Origin: an uncultured Clostridia bacterium
GTDB taxonomy: Bacteria > Bacillota > Clostridia > Christensenellales > QALW01
Direction of reading: 5' to 3'
Assembly (NCBI GenBank): GCA_934434555.1
Contig: CAKRZX010000033.1
Coordinates: forward strand, 1 to 11,756
DNA: 11,756 nt
Shown here: one piece after another, positions 1 to 5,970 of the stretch
How positions within the stretch are numbered: the first letter of the stretch is position 1
Layout: the number at the start of each line of letters is the position of its first letter
Position numbers and translations under genes: made by a program
The notes under the pieces: model-generated
Told to the model about the DNA's origin: nothing
Seen by the model: only the letters and a program-made list of their open reading frames with translations
Databases searched by the model: none

Positions 1-42
1 GCGTTCCAGCGGCGGCAAGTCTTTATAGGGGTTATCTCTCAT
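1..42 (-). CDS. Start of an unidentified leftward gene (partial, 14 codons visible)
   Basis: On the minus strand an ATG at position 42 opens a frame that runs off the left edge and begins MRDNPYKDLPPLER. A strong Shine-Dalgarno sequence, GGAGGG, lies five bases upstream (plus-strand 48-53), which is the main support for a real start. The fragment is too short to assign to a family. It is divergent from the XRE regulator gene and belongs to the mobile element. A different minus frame (32-214) overlaps this start by 11 bases, but it has no comparable ribosome binding site and contains a perfect hairpin. Confidence 0.5.
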   Translation of the reverse strand, partial: MRDNPYKDLPPLER

Positions 43-138
43 GCGTTCCCTCCATTTTGCTTTCCGTTGCCGTTCTCTCCGAAAAGGTTTCCTGCCCCAT
101 TCCTGCGGCGTGTTCCGGCGTTGGCACGCTCCCCGCAG

Positions 139-161
139 CTTCGGGACATTTTGTCCCGAAG
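139..161. repeat. Perfect 10-bp-stem hairpin, copy 1 of a sequence flanking the cargo
   Basis: CTTCGGGACA, loop TTT, TGTCCCGAAG. A related sequence in the same orientation occurs at 2472-2494 on the other side of the regulator and resistance genes, where two stem positions are mismatched. It lies in the gap between the two divergent genes. There is no T-run, so it is not an obvious terminator. Confidence 0.7.
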
Positions 162-265
162 TCCGGCTCCTTGCGGTGCTTCCCCAGCCGGGGTATTCCT
201 TTTCGGACGGTCATTCTGTTTTCAAGGTGCTGTCCATCGATGAACTATCCTAAGTCTACACGAAA

Positions 266-340
266 AAAATGCAATCCCCGGAATTTTGCGAGAATTGCAT
301 TTTGATGAAGTTTACACTTTGGAAATTGCATTTTTGCAAT
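266..340. promoter_or_regulatory. ATTGCA repeat cluster, probable operator
   Basis: Four copies of ATTGCA lie in the promoter region of the XRE gene: inverted in AAAATGCAAT (266-275), direct in ATTGCATTTT (294-303), direct at 325-330 and inverted at 335-340. The last two make the perfect palindrome ATTGCA-TTTT-TGCAAT, which covers the -35 box. The two direct copies are 31 bp apart, about three helical turns. This arrangement fits autorepression by the downstream HTH protein; the binding protein is inferred, not shown. Confidence 0.55.
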
Positions 341-353
341 CATTCTGTATAAT
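326..353 (+). promoter_or_regulatory. Promoter of the XRE regulator gene
   Basis: TTGCAT (326-331), a 16-bp spacer and a consensus TATAAT (348-353), about 10 bp before the Shine-Dalgarno of the next gene. The -35 box lies inside the palindromic ATTGCA operator candidate, so an occupied operator would block RNA polymerase. Confidence 0.7.
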
Positions 354-380
354 GGAAGTATGCGGAGGAGGTGCGTGTTT

Positions 381-1187
381 ATGGCTTTACCCGGAACACC
401 CGGACAGCGAATTTCCGATTTATGCAACGGGAATCACATCACACAAAAGGAACTTGCGGAGAAGATAGGCGTTTCCGCTTCCCAGTTGAGCCGCATTGTC
501 AGCGGCGAAACGAGAACGGTCAGCAGTGATATTCTCATAGGTGTGGCAAAGGAATTTAAGGTATCGACAGACTACATACTGGGCTTGTCTACCGTGAGCG
601 TCCGTAAAAGCTACGATATTTCTGAATTAGGCTTGTCAGAGGGAGCCGTAAGAGGGCTTGTGACGGGTGCTGTTGATGTGCAAATCCTCAACCGCCTGTT
701 GGAACACAGGAATTTTCCCAAGCTGATAGATTTGATACGGATTTATTTTCAAGATACGGCGGCAAAGGGGATAATCGCAAGAAACCAGCTTATCGAGATA
801 GCGACGGCTTCCCTGTCCGACATGATGAAAGAACACCCGGAACACAGGACAGAAGCAAGGCAGGATTTACAGCTATTGAACGCACAGAAGATGGGGGAGC
901 ATGAAGCGGAGATTGAGAAAATCAAGAGCGTGTTCCTTGCTATCCTGCGGGACATTAAGAAGGATATGGAAAAAGGAGAACAGCCGGGGGAAGCTGTAAC
1001 CGCCGCCATGTTTCAGACCATGCGGGACGCATTGGTAGAACAGAAACAAAAACCGATTTCCGTTGATGATGTAACAGCGATGATTGCCGGACAGATCGGA
1101 CAGCTTGCGCCGATGGACGAGGAAACCGCCGACTTGTTCCAGCAGTTGGCGAAAAAGATGATTGAGCAGGCTGGAAAAGAAATATAA
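381..1187 (+). CDS. XRE-family helix-turn-helix regulator with long helical C-terminal region
   Basis: A 268-residue protein. Residues about 8-66 form an XRE/Cro-type DNA-binding domain: TQKELAEKIG (21-30) followed by VSASQLSRIVSGET (31-44) reads as the two helices of the HTH motif, and STDYILGLS (62-70) closes the domain as in many phage and ICE repressors. The remaining 200 residues are mainly helical and charged (for instance around 155-200), with no family I can name; they may dimerise or bind a partner. I start at 381 rather than the ATG at 360 because GGAGGAGG (363-370) is an ideal Shine-Dalgarno for 381 and would be coding if 360 were used. It is the first gene after the ATTGCA repeats, and is followed after 106 bp by aadE. 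Likely controls element genes; the target is inferred. Confidence 0.82.
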   Translation: MALPGTPGQRISDLCNGNHITQKELAEKIGVSASQLSRIVSGETRTVSSDILIGVAKEFKVSTDYILGLSTVSVRKSYDISELGLSEGAVRGLVTGAVDVQILNRLLEHRNFPKLIDLIRIYFQDTAAKGIIARNQLIEIATASLSDMMKEHPEHRTEARQDLQLLNAQKMGEHEAEIEKIKSVFLAILRDIKKDMEKGEQPGEAVTAAMFQTMRDALVEQKQKPISVDDVTAMIAGQIGQLAPMDEETADLFQQLAKKMIEQAGKEI

Positions 1188-1293
1188 CGAGTATAAGATT
1201 TATTGTACTTACTATTTCTTAATGGAGTTAAGCAAAACTTTAACTTATTATTATATTTAAGAAATTAGACTATCAACTATAGGAGAGATAAGA

Positions 1294-2160
1294 ATGAGAT
1301 CAGAAAAACAAGTTTATGATACTATTTTGAATTTCGCAAGAATGAATGAACGTATACGTGTGGTTACGTTAGAGGGTTCTAGAACAAATATAAATATTCC
1401 GCCGGACGATTTTCAGGATTATGATATTACTTTTTTTGTTACAGATATGCAGAGCTTCATAAATGATGACAACTGGTTGAATGTATTTGGAGAGAGGTTA
1501 ATTCTTCAAAAACCTGAAGATATGGAATTATTTCCAGCAGTAGAAAAAGGATTTTCCTACTTAATGCTATTTACAGATGATGTAAAAATAGATTTGACTT
1601 TGCTTCCGTTGGACTTAATAGACGAGTATTTCACATGGGATAAGTTGGTGAAATTACTGCTGGATAAAGATAATCGTATTAAACATCCTCCGGTGCCAAC
1701 GGATATAGATTATCGTTTGAAAAAGCCTACAGACAGAATGTTTGATGATTGTTGTAATGAATTTTGGAATACTACAACATATGTAGTAAAAGGTCTATGC
1801 CGCGGAGAAATTCTTTTTGCCATTGACCATTTGAATGATATAGTACGAAAAGAATTACTTCGCATGATTTCCTGGTCAGTTGGTTTTGAACAAGGGTTTG
1901 ATTTTAGTTTAGGAAAAAATTATAAATTTCTTAAACAGTATATTACGGAAGAACTGTGGAAACGGCTTATATCCACTTATAATATGGATTCCTATCTTCA
2001 TATGTGGGAATCCCTAGAACAATGTATGACATTATTTCGAGAAGTTTCGACAACAGTAGCACACCGGTTGGATTATCCATACCCTCCATACGATGAAAAA
2101 ATTAGCAATTATGTAAGTCGGCAAAAGAAAAAATACGGTATAAAAAGCGATGATAAATAA
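1294..2160 (+). CDS. aadE: Aminoglycoside 6-adenylyltransferase, ANT(6)-I type (streptomycin resistance)
   Basis: A 288-residue cytoplasmic enzyme of the AadE/ANT(6) family, which transfers AMP from ATP to the 6-hydroxyl of streptomycin and so inactivates it. Visible family features are the nucleotidyltransferase motif GSR (28-30) followed by the acidic pair in QDYDITFF (D42, D44), a probable third metal-binding acid in KIDLTLLPL (D100), and the family blocks QKPEDMELF, FDDCCNEFWNT, VVKGLCR, EILFAIDHLN and LLRMISW. Length matches the family, and by memory the wording is nearer ANT(6)-Ib than ANT(6)-Ia; alignment would settle the subtype. The frame looks intact. AGGAGAG sits just upstream of the ATG. 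The gene is visibly AT-richer than the regulator before it and the tract after it, which suggests separate acquisition as cargo. No convincing promoter of its own was found in 1188-1293. Confidence 0.93.
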   Translation: MRSEKQVYDTILNFARMNERIRVVTLEGSRTNINIPPDDFQDYDITFFVTDMQSFINDDNWLNVFGERLILQKPEDMELFPAVEKGFSYLMLFTDDVKIDLTLLPLDLIDEYFTWDKLVKLLLDKDNRIKHPPVPTDIDYRLKKPTDRMFDDCCNEFWNTTTYVVKGLCRGEILFAIDHLNDIVRKELLRMISWSVGFEQGFDFSLGKNYKFLKQYITEELWKRLISTYNMDSYLHMWESLEQCMTLFREVSTTVAHRLDYPYPPYDEKISNYVSRQKKKYGIKSDDK

Positions 2161-2213
2161 GTATATGTTGGGAGATGGCAAAGTCAGCCGAGCTAGTCAA
2201 CGGTCAAGATAAA

Positions 2214-2439
2214 CGGCGCATTTCATGCGCCGCCGTTGCTAAAGGGTAATCAAGGCGGGAAAGCCCTAAAATGGCTTCCCGCCCATTCCAATTTTGAGGA
2301 AAGAAACGCTCCAAAATCAAAAAGAGAGCGGCCAAGCACTTTGAGGGATTGGCCGCCTTGTCCACCCATTCAGCAGAACGGCGGGCGGCAGTCAAGGCCG
2401 GGTGTAAACCCGTTCATTTCAGCCTTGACGGTTGCCCGC
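2214..2439. repeat. Cluster of four hairpins in non-coding DNA after aadE
   Basis: Between aadE and the element edge there is no convincing gene but much secondary structure. CGGCGCAT-TTC-ATGCGCCG (2214-2232) could act as a T-less terminator for aadE. GGCGGGAAAGCC (2254-2265) pairs with GGCTTCCCGCC (2273-2283) with one bulge. GCGGCCAA (2328-2335) pairs with TTGGCCGC (2349-2356). A long imperfect stem, 2381-2398 with 2422-2439, encloses CGGGT-GTAA-ACCCG (2399-2412). Such clusters are typical of transfer origins, single-strand origins and ends of conjugative elements; which one applies here cannot be told from sequence alone. Confidence 0.6.
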
Positions 2440-2471
2440 TGTCCTGCTATTTTTCCGGGAATGTGGCCACA

Positions 2472-2494
2472 CTTCGGGACACTTTGTCCACAAG
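2472..2494. repeat. Imperfect hairpin, copy 2 of the cargo-flanking sequence
   Basis: CTTCGGGACA, CTT, TGTCCACAAG. It matches the hairpin at 139-161 over about 25 bases with three differences, in the same orientation, so the pair brackets the regulator plus aadE segment as short direct repeats. Confidence 0.6.
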
Positions 2495-2680
2495 TCGGAG
2501 CGTAGGACGAGGGACGGGGGGCGTTCATATACGCCCTGTCTGCTGTCGAAAACAGACCTGCGCTTGCGGCTCCACGCCACACAAGCACAGCACTGTTTTC
2601 CTGCCGCTTCAAATGCCCTTGCCCTCCCCGGCGGCAACGACATTTTCACGGCAACGCCGACAGAGCGTATAACACACTAC

Positions 2681-2737
2681 ACTTTGCTTCGCAAAGTCGT
2701 GTGCCAAATGGGGGTGTTGCCCCCTTTGGAAACCCCC
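2681..2737. repeat. Hairpin pair, possible transfer-origin or replication structure
   Basis: ACTTTGC-TTC-GCAAAGT (2681-2697) is a perfect 7-bp stem. It is followed by GGGGG (2710-2714), which can pair either with CCCCC at 2720-2724 or with CCCCC at 2733-2737, giving two mutually exclusive folds. I recognise this general layout from mobilizable elements of gut Clostridia, but no nick-site sequence can be assigned with confidence. Confidence 0.45.
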
Positions 2738-2738
2738 A

Positions 2739-2790
2739 CAAGAAAAGACGGTATGCTACCCCTCCACGGGGCGCATACCGCCTTTTCTTG
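2739..2790. terminator. Long hairpin near the element edge, bidirectional terminator candidate
   Basis: CAAGAAAAGACGGTATGC (2739-2756) pairs with GCATACCGCCTTTTCTTG (2773-2790) with a single mismatch over 18 bp, and the loop holds CCCC and GGGG that extend the structure. Both arms have T-rich 3' sides, so it can terminate transcripts from either direction. It would insulate element and host about 70 bp from the junction. Confidence 0.65.
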
Positions 2791-2851
2791 TTATCCAGCC
2801 CTCCGGCTGTATCGGTTGAGCAAAAGTCAGCGTGGGATTAGTGTGGTATCT

Positions 2852-2977
2852 TTATCTAAGTGATACCCCCGTTTCGTACTTTGAAAGCGTCTGACGCGTT
2901 ATTCCCGCCTTTTCGGCAAGTTCTTCCTGTGTGATTTTCTGCAACTTTCTTAACGCCGCAAGATTTTCAGCAAACAT
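2852..2977 (-). pseudogene. Truncated XRE-type HTH gene disrupted by the mobile element
   Basis: Minus-strand ATG at 2977 gives 41 residues, MFAENLAALRKL... to ...ETGVSLR, then TAA. It contains a good HTH: TQEELAEKAG followed by ITRQTLSKYETG. Family members normally run on for 20 or more residues after this point (the usual continuation is ...SLPD... and more helices), so the protein is cut inside the domain. The cut coincides with the change from host sequence to the hairpin-rich element sequence. The start overlaps the end of the upstream acyltransferase gene by 11 bases (ATGTTTGCTGA), with AAAGGAAAAAG as ribosome binding site, so the intact gene was probably translationally coupled to it. 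The missing 3' part should lie at the other end of the element, outside the window. A short functional product cannot be excluded. Confidence 0.75.
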
Positions 2978-4031
2978 TTTTCTTTTTCCTTTCACCAAGC
3001 ACGCACCACCTTAAAACGGGTATGCGCGAGAATATTTCATAAAGTCCTATCGCCCCGAAAAACGATATGACTCCGCTTAAAACATAGCAAAGCACAGGCG
3101 GCAGAATTGCGGGCAGAATGAGGGCGCTTGCCGAAAGCGGCAGATAGTGAAATACGTATATGCCCCAGCCGCGCCTGTTCAGGAACGCGAGGAACTTATT
3201 TTCCGAATCAAGATATTTTTTGCCCATTCCCAAAGCGCACAGGCACGCGCACCAGCAGTACCCAAGTGCAAGCGGACTGTTTACCGCAGGCTTTTCGGCA
3301 AAATTCTTACCGAAAAAGAAATACACATTCAGCGCAGCCAAAACAACCGTTGCCGCAAGCAGCGGGAATCTGAACTTTGCAAGTTTTTCGATATTACTTT
3401 CGTTTGAGAACACGAAATATCCCGCCAAAAAGCAGAAAAGATATATTCCGCCCCTGTAAACCGTAACAACGGGCATATTGAGTATCTGTGCCGCGCCCCA
3501 CCCGGGAATCGCAAGCAGAAAAAGTACAAAAAACGGCAGTTTTATGTTTGCTTTGCCCTTTTCAAACTTGCGTATAAGCGCAAGAATAAGCGAATACAGC
3601 CACAAAAGTTGAACAAACCACAGCACTCCCGTACCCGAAAATACGGCGATAAAGTAAATTGCGATTTTCGGCGTTTCGGCGGGCATTTTATCAAACGCAC
3701 CGGCAAGCGACATATTTACGATTCCCTGAACCCACCAAAGCACAAAAAGCCCGATTGTTGACGGCACAAGCAGTTTCACCGTGCGCGCTTTTATAAATTC
3801 CGAAATGCTGTGTTTGTCAAGATAAAACTTTGCGCATGCGCCCGAAATTATAAACAGAAGCGCCATAAACCACGGAAAAAGCAGATAAAGCACGCTGTCC
3901 TGATACTGCACGGGATAAAATCCGCCCTGTGCGCGGGCGGGAGCAACGGCATTGTAAATGTATATCACGTGGTAGAACACCACAAGCAATATAGTTATGC
4001 CCCTTAACGAATCAAGATATTTTTTTCTCAT
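2967..4031 (-). CDS. Acyltransferase-3 family integral membrane protein
   Basis: A 354-residue multi-pass membrane protein of the acyltransferase-3 (OafA/NodX-type) family, whose members move acyl groups, often acetyl, onto sugars of surface polymers. The N-terminus YLDSLRGITILLVVFYHV carries the family's R-X10-H motif (R10, H21), the likely catalytic or acyl-donor-binding pair. About ten hydrophobic segments follow, including 43-65, 90-110, 120-155, 165-185 and 280-335, and the protein ends in the basic tail ERKKKNVC. There is no separate SGNH domain, and length is normal for the stand-alone form. ATG at 4031 has AAAAAAGGA upstream and a promoter 30 bp further. Its stop overlaps the start of the broken HTH gene. 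The substrate cannot be told from sequence; a host cell-envelope glycan is the natural guess. Confidence 0.85.
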   Translation of the reverse strand: MRKKYLDSLRGITILLVVFYHVIYIYNAVAPARAQGGFYPVQYQDSVLYLLFPWFMALLFIISGACAKFYLDKHSISEFIKARTVKLLVPSTIGLFVLWWVQGIVNMSLAGAFDKMPAETPKIAIYFIAVFSGTGVLWFVQLLWLYSLILALIRKFEKGKANIKLPFFVLFLLAIPGWGAAQILNMPVVTVYRGGIYLFCFLAGYFVFSNESNIEKLAKFRFPLLAATVVLAALNVYFFFGKNFAEKPAVNSPLALGYCWCACLCALGMGKKYLDSENKFLAFLNRRGWGIYVFHYLPLSASALILPAILPPVLCYVLSGVISFFGAIGLYEIFSRIPVLRWCVLGERKKKNVC

Positions 4032-4061
4032 ATTAACACGTCCTTTTTTGTTTTCGTCAAC

Positions 4062-4090
4062 ATTTTACCGCACAAATTCCGCCGTGTCCA
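4062..4090 (-). promoter_or_regulatory. Promoter of the acyltransferase gene
   Basis: On the minus strand TGGACA (4085-4090), 17-bp spacer, TAAAAT (4062-4067), about 30 bp before the ATG. Good spacing with one or two departures from consensus in each box. Confidence 0.55.
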
Positions 4091-4161
4091 CCGCCGTTCG
4101 TTTGCACTGGGGGAAAACCGTGTTAAATATCCGCGCATTTTTGTATATTTTATAGGTTTGT

Positions 4162-4188
4162 AAAAAAACGAACGCAAAATGCGTCCGT
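4162..4188 (-). terminator. Terminator of the ychF-PNPOx operon
   Basis: On the minus strand ACGGACGC, loop ATTTT, GCGTTCGT followed by seven T. The 8-bp stem has one G-T pair. It lies just after the stop of the PNPOx gene and separates it from the acyltransferase promoter. Confidence 0.85.
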
Positions 4189-4193
4189 GATTT

Positions 4194-4658
4194 TTATAAA
4201 TGCGCCTTGCCTGTTATATCGGTAACGGTAAGTTTTATTACCTCAACGCTTTCAAGATGTTTTTCGCAAAAATTCCAAACTTCTTTACCCGTATACTTTT
4301 GCATAATAAGCGAAAGCACGGGGATTTTTTCATCTGCGTTTTTTACGAACTCAACCGTGCCGTGACCTAAAACGCTTTTGTACAAAAAGCCGTATTCACA
4401 GGCAATATCGCCGCCTTTAAGTTGATGTCTGCAATCCGCCTGAAAAGAAACGCGGTTGTTTTCTTTTAAGATACCGGTTTTCTTTCCCTCTTTTGCCGAA
4501 TGCATATATAATACCGTCCTGCCGTTTTCGGTGCTTTTCCCGAAATTCATCGGCACGATATACGCGCCCGATTCGTCAATCAGCCCCAAGCGGACGCAAT
4601 CGAACTCGTCAAGCACGTTTTCGGGATTTTCTTTTATTTCTCTGTCACTTCTGCGCAT
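4194..4658 (-). CDS. NimA-like pyridoxamine 5'-phosphate oxidase-fold flavoprotein
   Basis: A 154-residue protein of the PNPOx-like split-barrel superfamily, closest in wording to the NimA/5-nitroimidazole-reductase group. It opens with MRRSDREIKENPENVL, typical of that group, and shows VPMNFG (35-40), LYMHSAKEGKK (50-60), the NRVSF strand, a YKSVLGHGTVEFV block (93-105) and the closing ITGKAHL. These proteins bind FMN or related cofactors; some members reduce nitro compounds, but most are uncharacterised, so drug resistance should not be assumed. Its ATG shares one base with the ychF stop (TAATG, 4656-4660), so translation is coupled to ychF, and a terminator follows directly. Length is normal and nothing looks broken. 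Confidence 0.85.
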   Translation of the reverse strand: MRRSDREIKENPENVLDEFDCVRLGLIDESGAYIVPMNFGKSTENGRTVLYMHSAKEGKKTGILKENNRVSFQADCRHQLKGGDIACEYGFLYKSVLGHGTVEFVKNADEKIPVLSLIMQKYTGKEVWNFCEKHLESVEVIKLTVTDITGKAHL

Positions 4659-5746
4659 TATACGTTGAACCTGAAAAGCGTGATGTCGCCGTCCTGCATA
4701 ACGTAGTCCTTGCCCTCACTGCGCACAAGACCGTGTTCGCGGGCAACGGAATATGATTTATACTGCATAAAATCGTCATAGCCCACAATTTCGGCACGGA
4801 TAAAGCCACGTTCAAAATCGGAGTGAATCTTGCCCGCCGCCTGGGGTGCCTTTGTGCCTTTTGTTATCGTCCACGCGCGGACTTCGCTTTCGCCCGCGGT
4901 TAAAAACGAGATAAGGCCCAACAGAGTGTAACTTGCCTTTACAAGCCTGTTCAGTCCGCTTTCCTTTAAGCCGTACTCTTCCAAAAACATCTGCTTTTCG
5001 TCATCGTCAAGTTGCGAAAGTTCCTCTTCGATTTTTGCCGAAATAACAAGTACCCTGTCGCCGTCCTTGTCCGCCAGTGTGCGCAGAGCCTTTACGCCGT
5101 CGGGTTCCGTTCCGATGTCATTTTCCGAAATATTTGCCGCATAAATTATGGGTTTGGTGGTAAGCAAAAAGAATGTTTTCGCCATTGCCGCCTCTTCCTT
5201 TGTCATTTCCATTGTGCGGACGGGTTTTTCTTCTTGCAGCCACGCAACCATTCTTTCAAGCAGCGCCGCTTCTTCCGCGGCGGCCTTGTCGTTGCCCCGC
5301 GCCGCTTTAATTGCCTTGTCAAGGCGCTTTTCGCAGGTTTCAAGGTCGGCAAGAATAAGTTCGATGTTTACCGTTTCAACGTCGCTTACCGGGTCTTTTG
5401 AACAATCCGCGCGGATAACGTCGGAATCCTCAAAACAGCGCACAACGTGAACTATGGCGTCCACCTCGCGGATATGGGAAAGAAATTTATTGCCCAGTCC
5501 CTCGCCCTTTGACGCGCCGCGCACAAGCCCCGCAATATCAACGAATTCGATATATGCCGGCGTGATTTTTTTAGGATTGTATATAGCGGCAAGTTCGTCA
5601 AGACGCTTGTCCGGCACGGAAACAACGCCCACGTTGGGCTCAATGGTGCAGAACGGATAGTTCGCCGCCTCGGCGCCCGCGTTTGTTATAGCATTAAACA
5701 ATGTGCTTTTGCCCACATTAGGCAAACCCACAACACCTAATTTCAT
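4658..5746 (-). CDS. ychF: YchF/OLA1-type ribosome-associated ATPase
   Basis: A 362-residue member of the Obg-related YchF family, which prefers ATP to GTP and associates with ribosomes in stress and translation control. The P-loop is GLPNVGKST (7-15), the DxxG motif is DIAG (70-73) leading into LVRGASKGEGLGNKFLSHIRE, and the usual NKxD specificity motif is replaced by NISE (205-208), the change linked to ATP specificity in this family. SAK (236-238) is the G5-like motif. The middle region 125-190 is the helical coiled-coil insertion, and residues about 275-360 form the TGS domain ending DITLFRFNV. Full length for the family. ATG at 5746 has TCGGAGGAA as ribosome binding site. It heads an operon with the PNPOx-like gene. 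Confidence 0.97.
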   Translation of the reverse strand: MKLGVVGLPNVGKSTLFNAITNAGAEAANYPFCTIEPNVGVVSVPDKRLDELAAIYNPKKITPAYIEFVDIAGLVRGASKGEGLGNKFLSHIREVDAIVHVVRCFEDSDVIRADCSKDPVSDVETVNIELILADLETCEKRLDKAIKAARGNDKAAAEEAALLERMVAWLQEEKPVRTMEMTKEEAAMAKTFFLLTTKPIIYAANISENDIGTEPDGVKALRTLADKDGDRVLVISAKIEEELSQLDDDEKQMFLEEYGLKESGLNRLVKASYTLLGLISFLTAGESEVRAWTITKGTKAPQAAGKIHSDFERGFIRAEIVGYDDFMQYKSYSVAREHGLVRSEGKDYVMQDGDITLFRFNV

Positions 5747-5779
5747 AAAAATTCCTCCGAAAAATCTGATACAGACACT

Positions 5780-5808
5780 ATTATAATATATGCGGGCAAA
5801 AAAGTCAA
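5780..5808 (-). promoter_or_regulatory. Promoter of the ychF operon
   Basis: On the minus strand TTGACT (5803-5808), 17-bp spacer, consensus TATAAT (5780-5785), 34 bp before the ychF start. Its -35 box faces the -35 box of the folT promoter, the two forming the inverted repeat AAGTCAAA (5802-5809) and TTTGACTT (5816-5823). Confidence 0.8.
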
Positions 5809-5816
5809 AGAATGAT

Positions 5817-5845
5817 TTGACTTTTTGTCGCTGTCATTATAGAAT
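5817..5845 (+). promoter_or_regulatory. Promoter of the riboswitch-folT-SDR operon
   Basis: TTGACT (5817-5822), 17-bp spacer, TAGAAT (5840-5845). Transcription would start near 5852, about ten bases before the riboswitch aptamer. A TATAAT at 5853-5858 has only a poor -35 partner and would start transcripts inside the aptamer, so I prefer the upstream pair. Confidence 0.7.
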
Positions 5846-5860
5846 ATCACTATATAATTT

Positions 5861-5970
5861 GCAGAGTAGGCAGTACGCGTTAGGGTAACACCTTTTAGTG
5901 TTGCGGGATGGGAAGTCGCCCGCAAACGAATAATGCATATGCATTTGCGGTGTACTGCCGCATCCGCTGC
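5861..5970 (+). ncRNA. Tetrahydrofolate (THF) riboswitch aptamer, folT leader
   Basis: The sequence follows the THF riboswitch consensus as known from folT leaders: closing stem P1 GCAG (5861-5864) with CTGC (5967-5970), conserved AGTAG, P2 GGCAGTAC (5869-5876) with GTACTGCC (5952-5959), GCGTTA directly after P2, stem TTGCGGG with CCCGCAA enclosing ATGGGAAGTCG (5901-5925), then ACGAA, an AATGC-ATAT-GCATT hairpin, GCGGTG and the 3' block GCATCCGCT. A folate transporter gene follows, as expected for this class. It carries an additional small stem AACAC-CTTTTA-GTGTT (5887-5902) between GCGTTA and the conserved internal stem, absent from the short form I recall from Streptococcus. Binding reduced folates should lower expression of the transporter. 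Confidence 0.9.

Larger units (their letters stand above)
1..2860. mobile_element. Right-hand part of an integrated mobile element carrying aadE
   Basis: This stretch carries an XRE regulator, an aminoglycoside-resistance gene and a hairpin-rich non-coding tract, and it ends inside a host HTH gene whose 3' part is missing. No integrase, relaxase or transposase is visible, so the element type (integrative conjugative element, mobilizable element or transposon) cannot be named. The right boundary is placed at about 2857-2860 because the HTH reading frame keeps family-like sequence up to ...ETGVSL and then meets a stop after one more codon; the true edge could be a few bases either way. GGTATC and GATACC (about 2845-2866) form a short inverted repeat across the presumed junction. 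The left end lies outside the window. Confidence 0.7.

Noticed and set aside
32..214. Minus-strand 60-codon frame overlapping the left-edge gene start
   Set aside because: It spans the perfect CTTCGGGACA hairpin, has no clear ribosome site and resembles no family I know. It could be a small coupled gene but cannot be supported.
2236..2863. Several overlapping frames of 80-143 codons on both strands after aadE
   Set aside because: They overlap each other on both strands through a dense hairpin region, have no convincing ribosome sites and show no recognisable domain.
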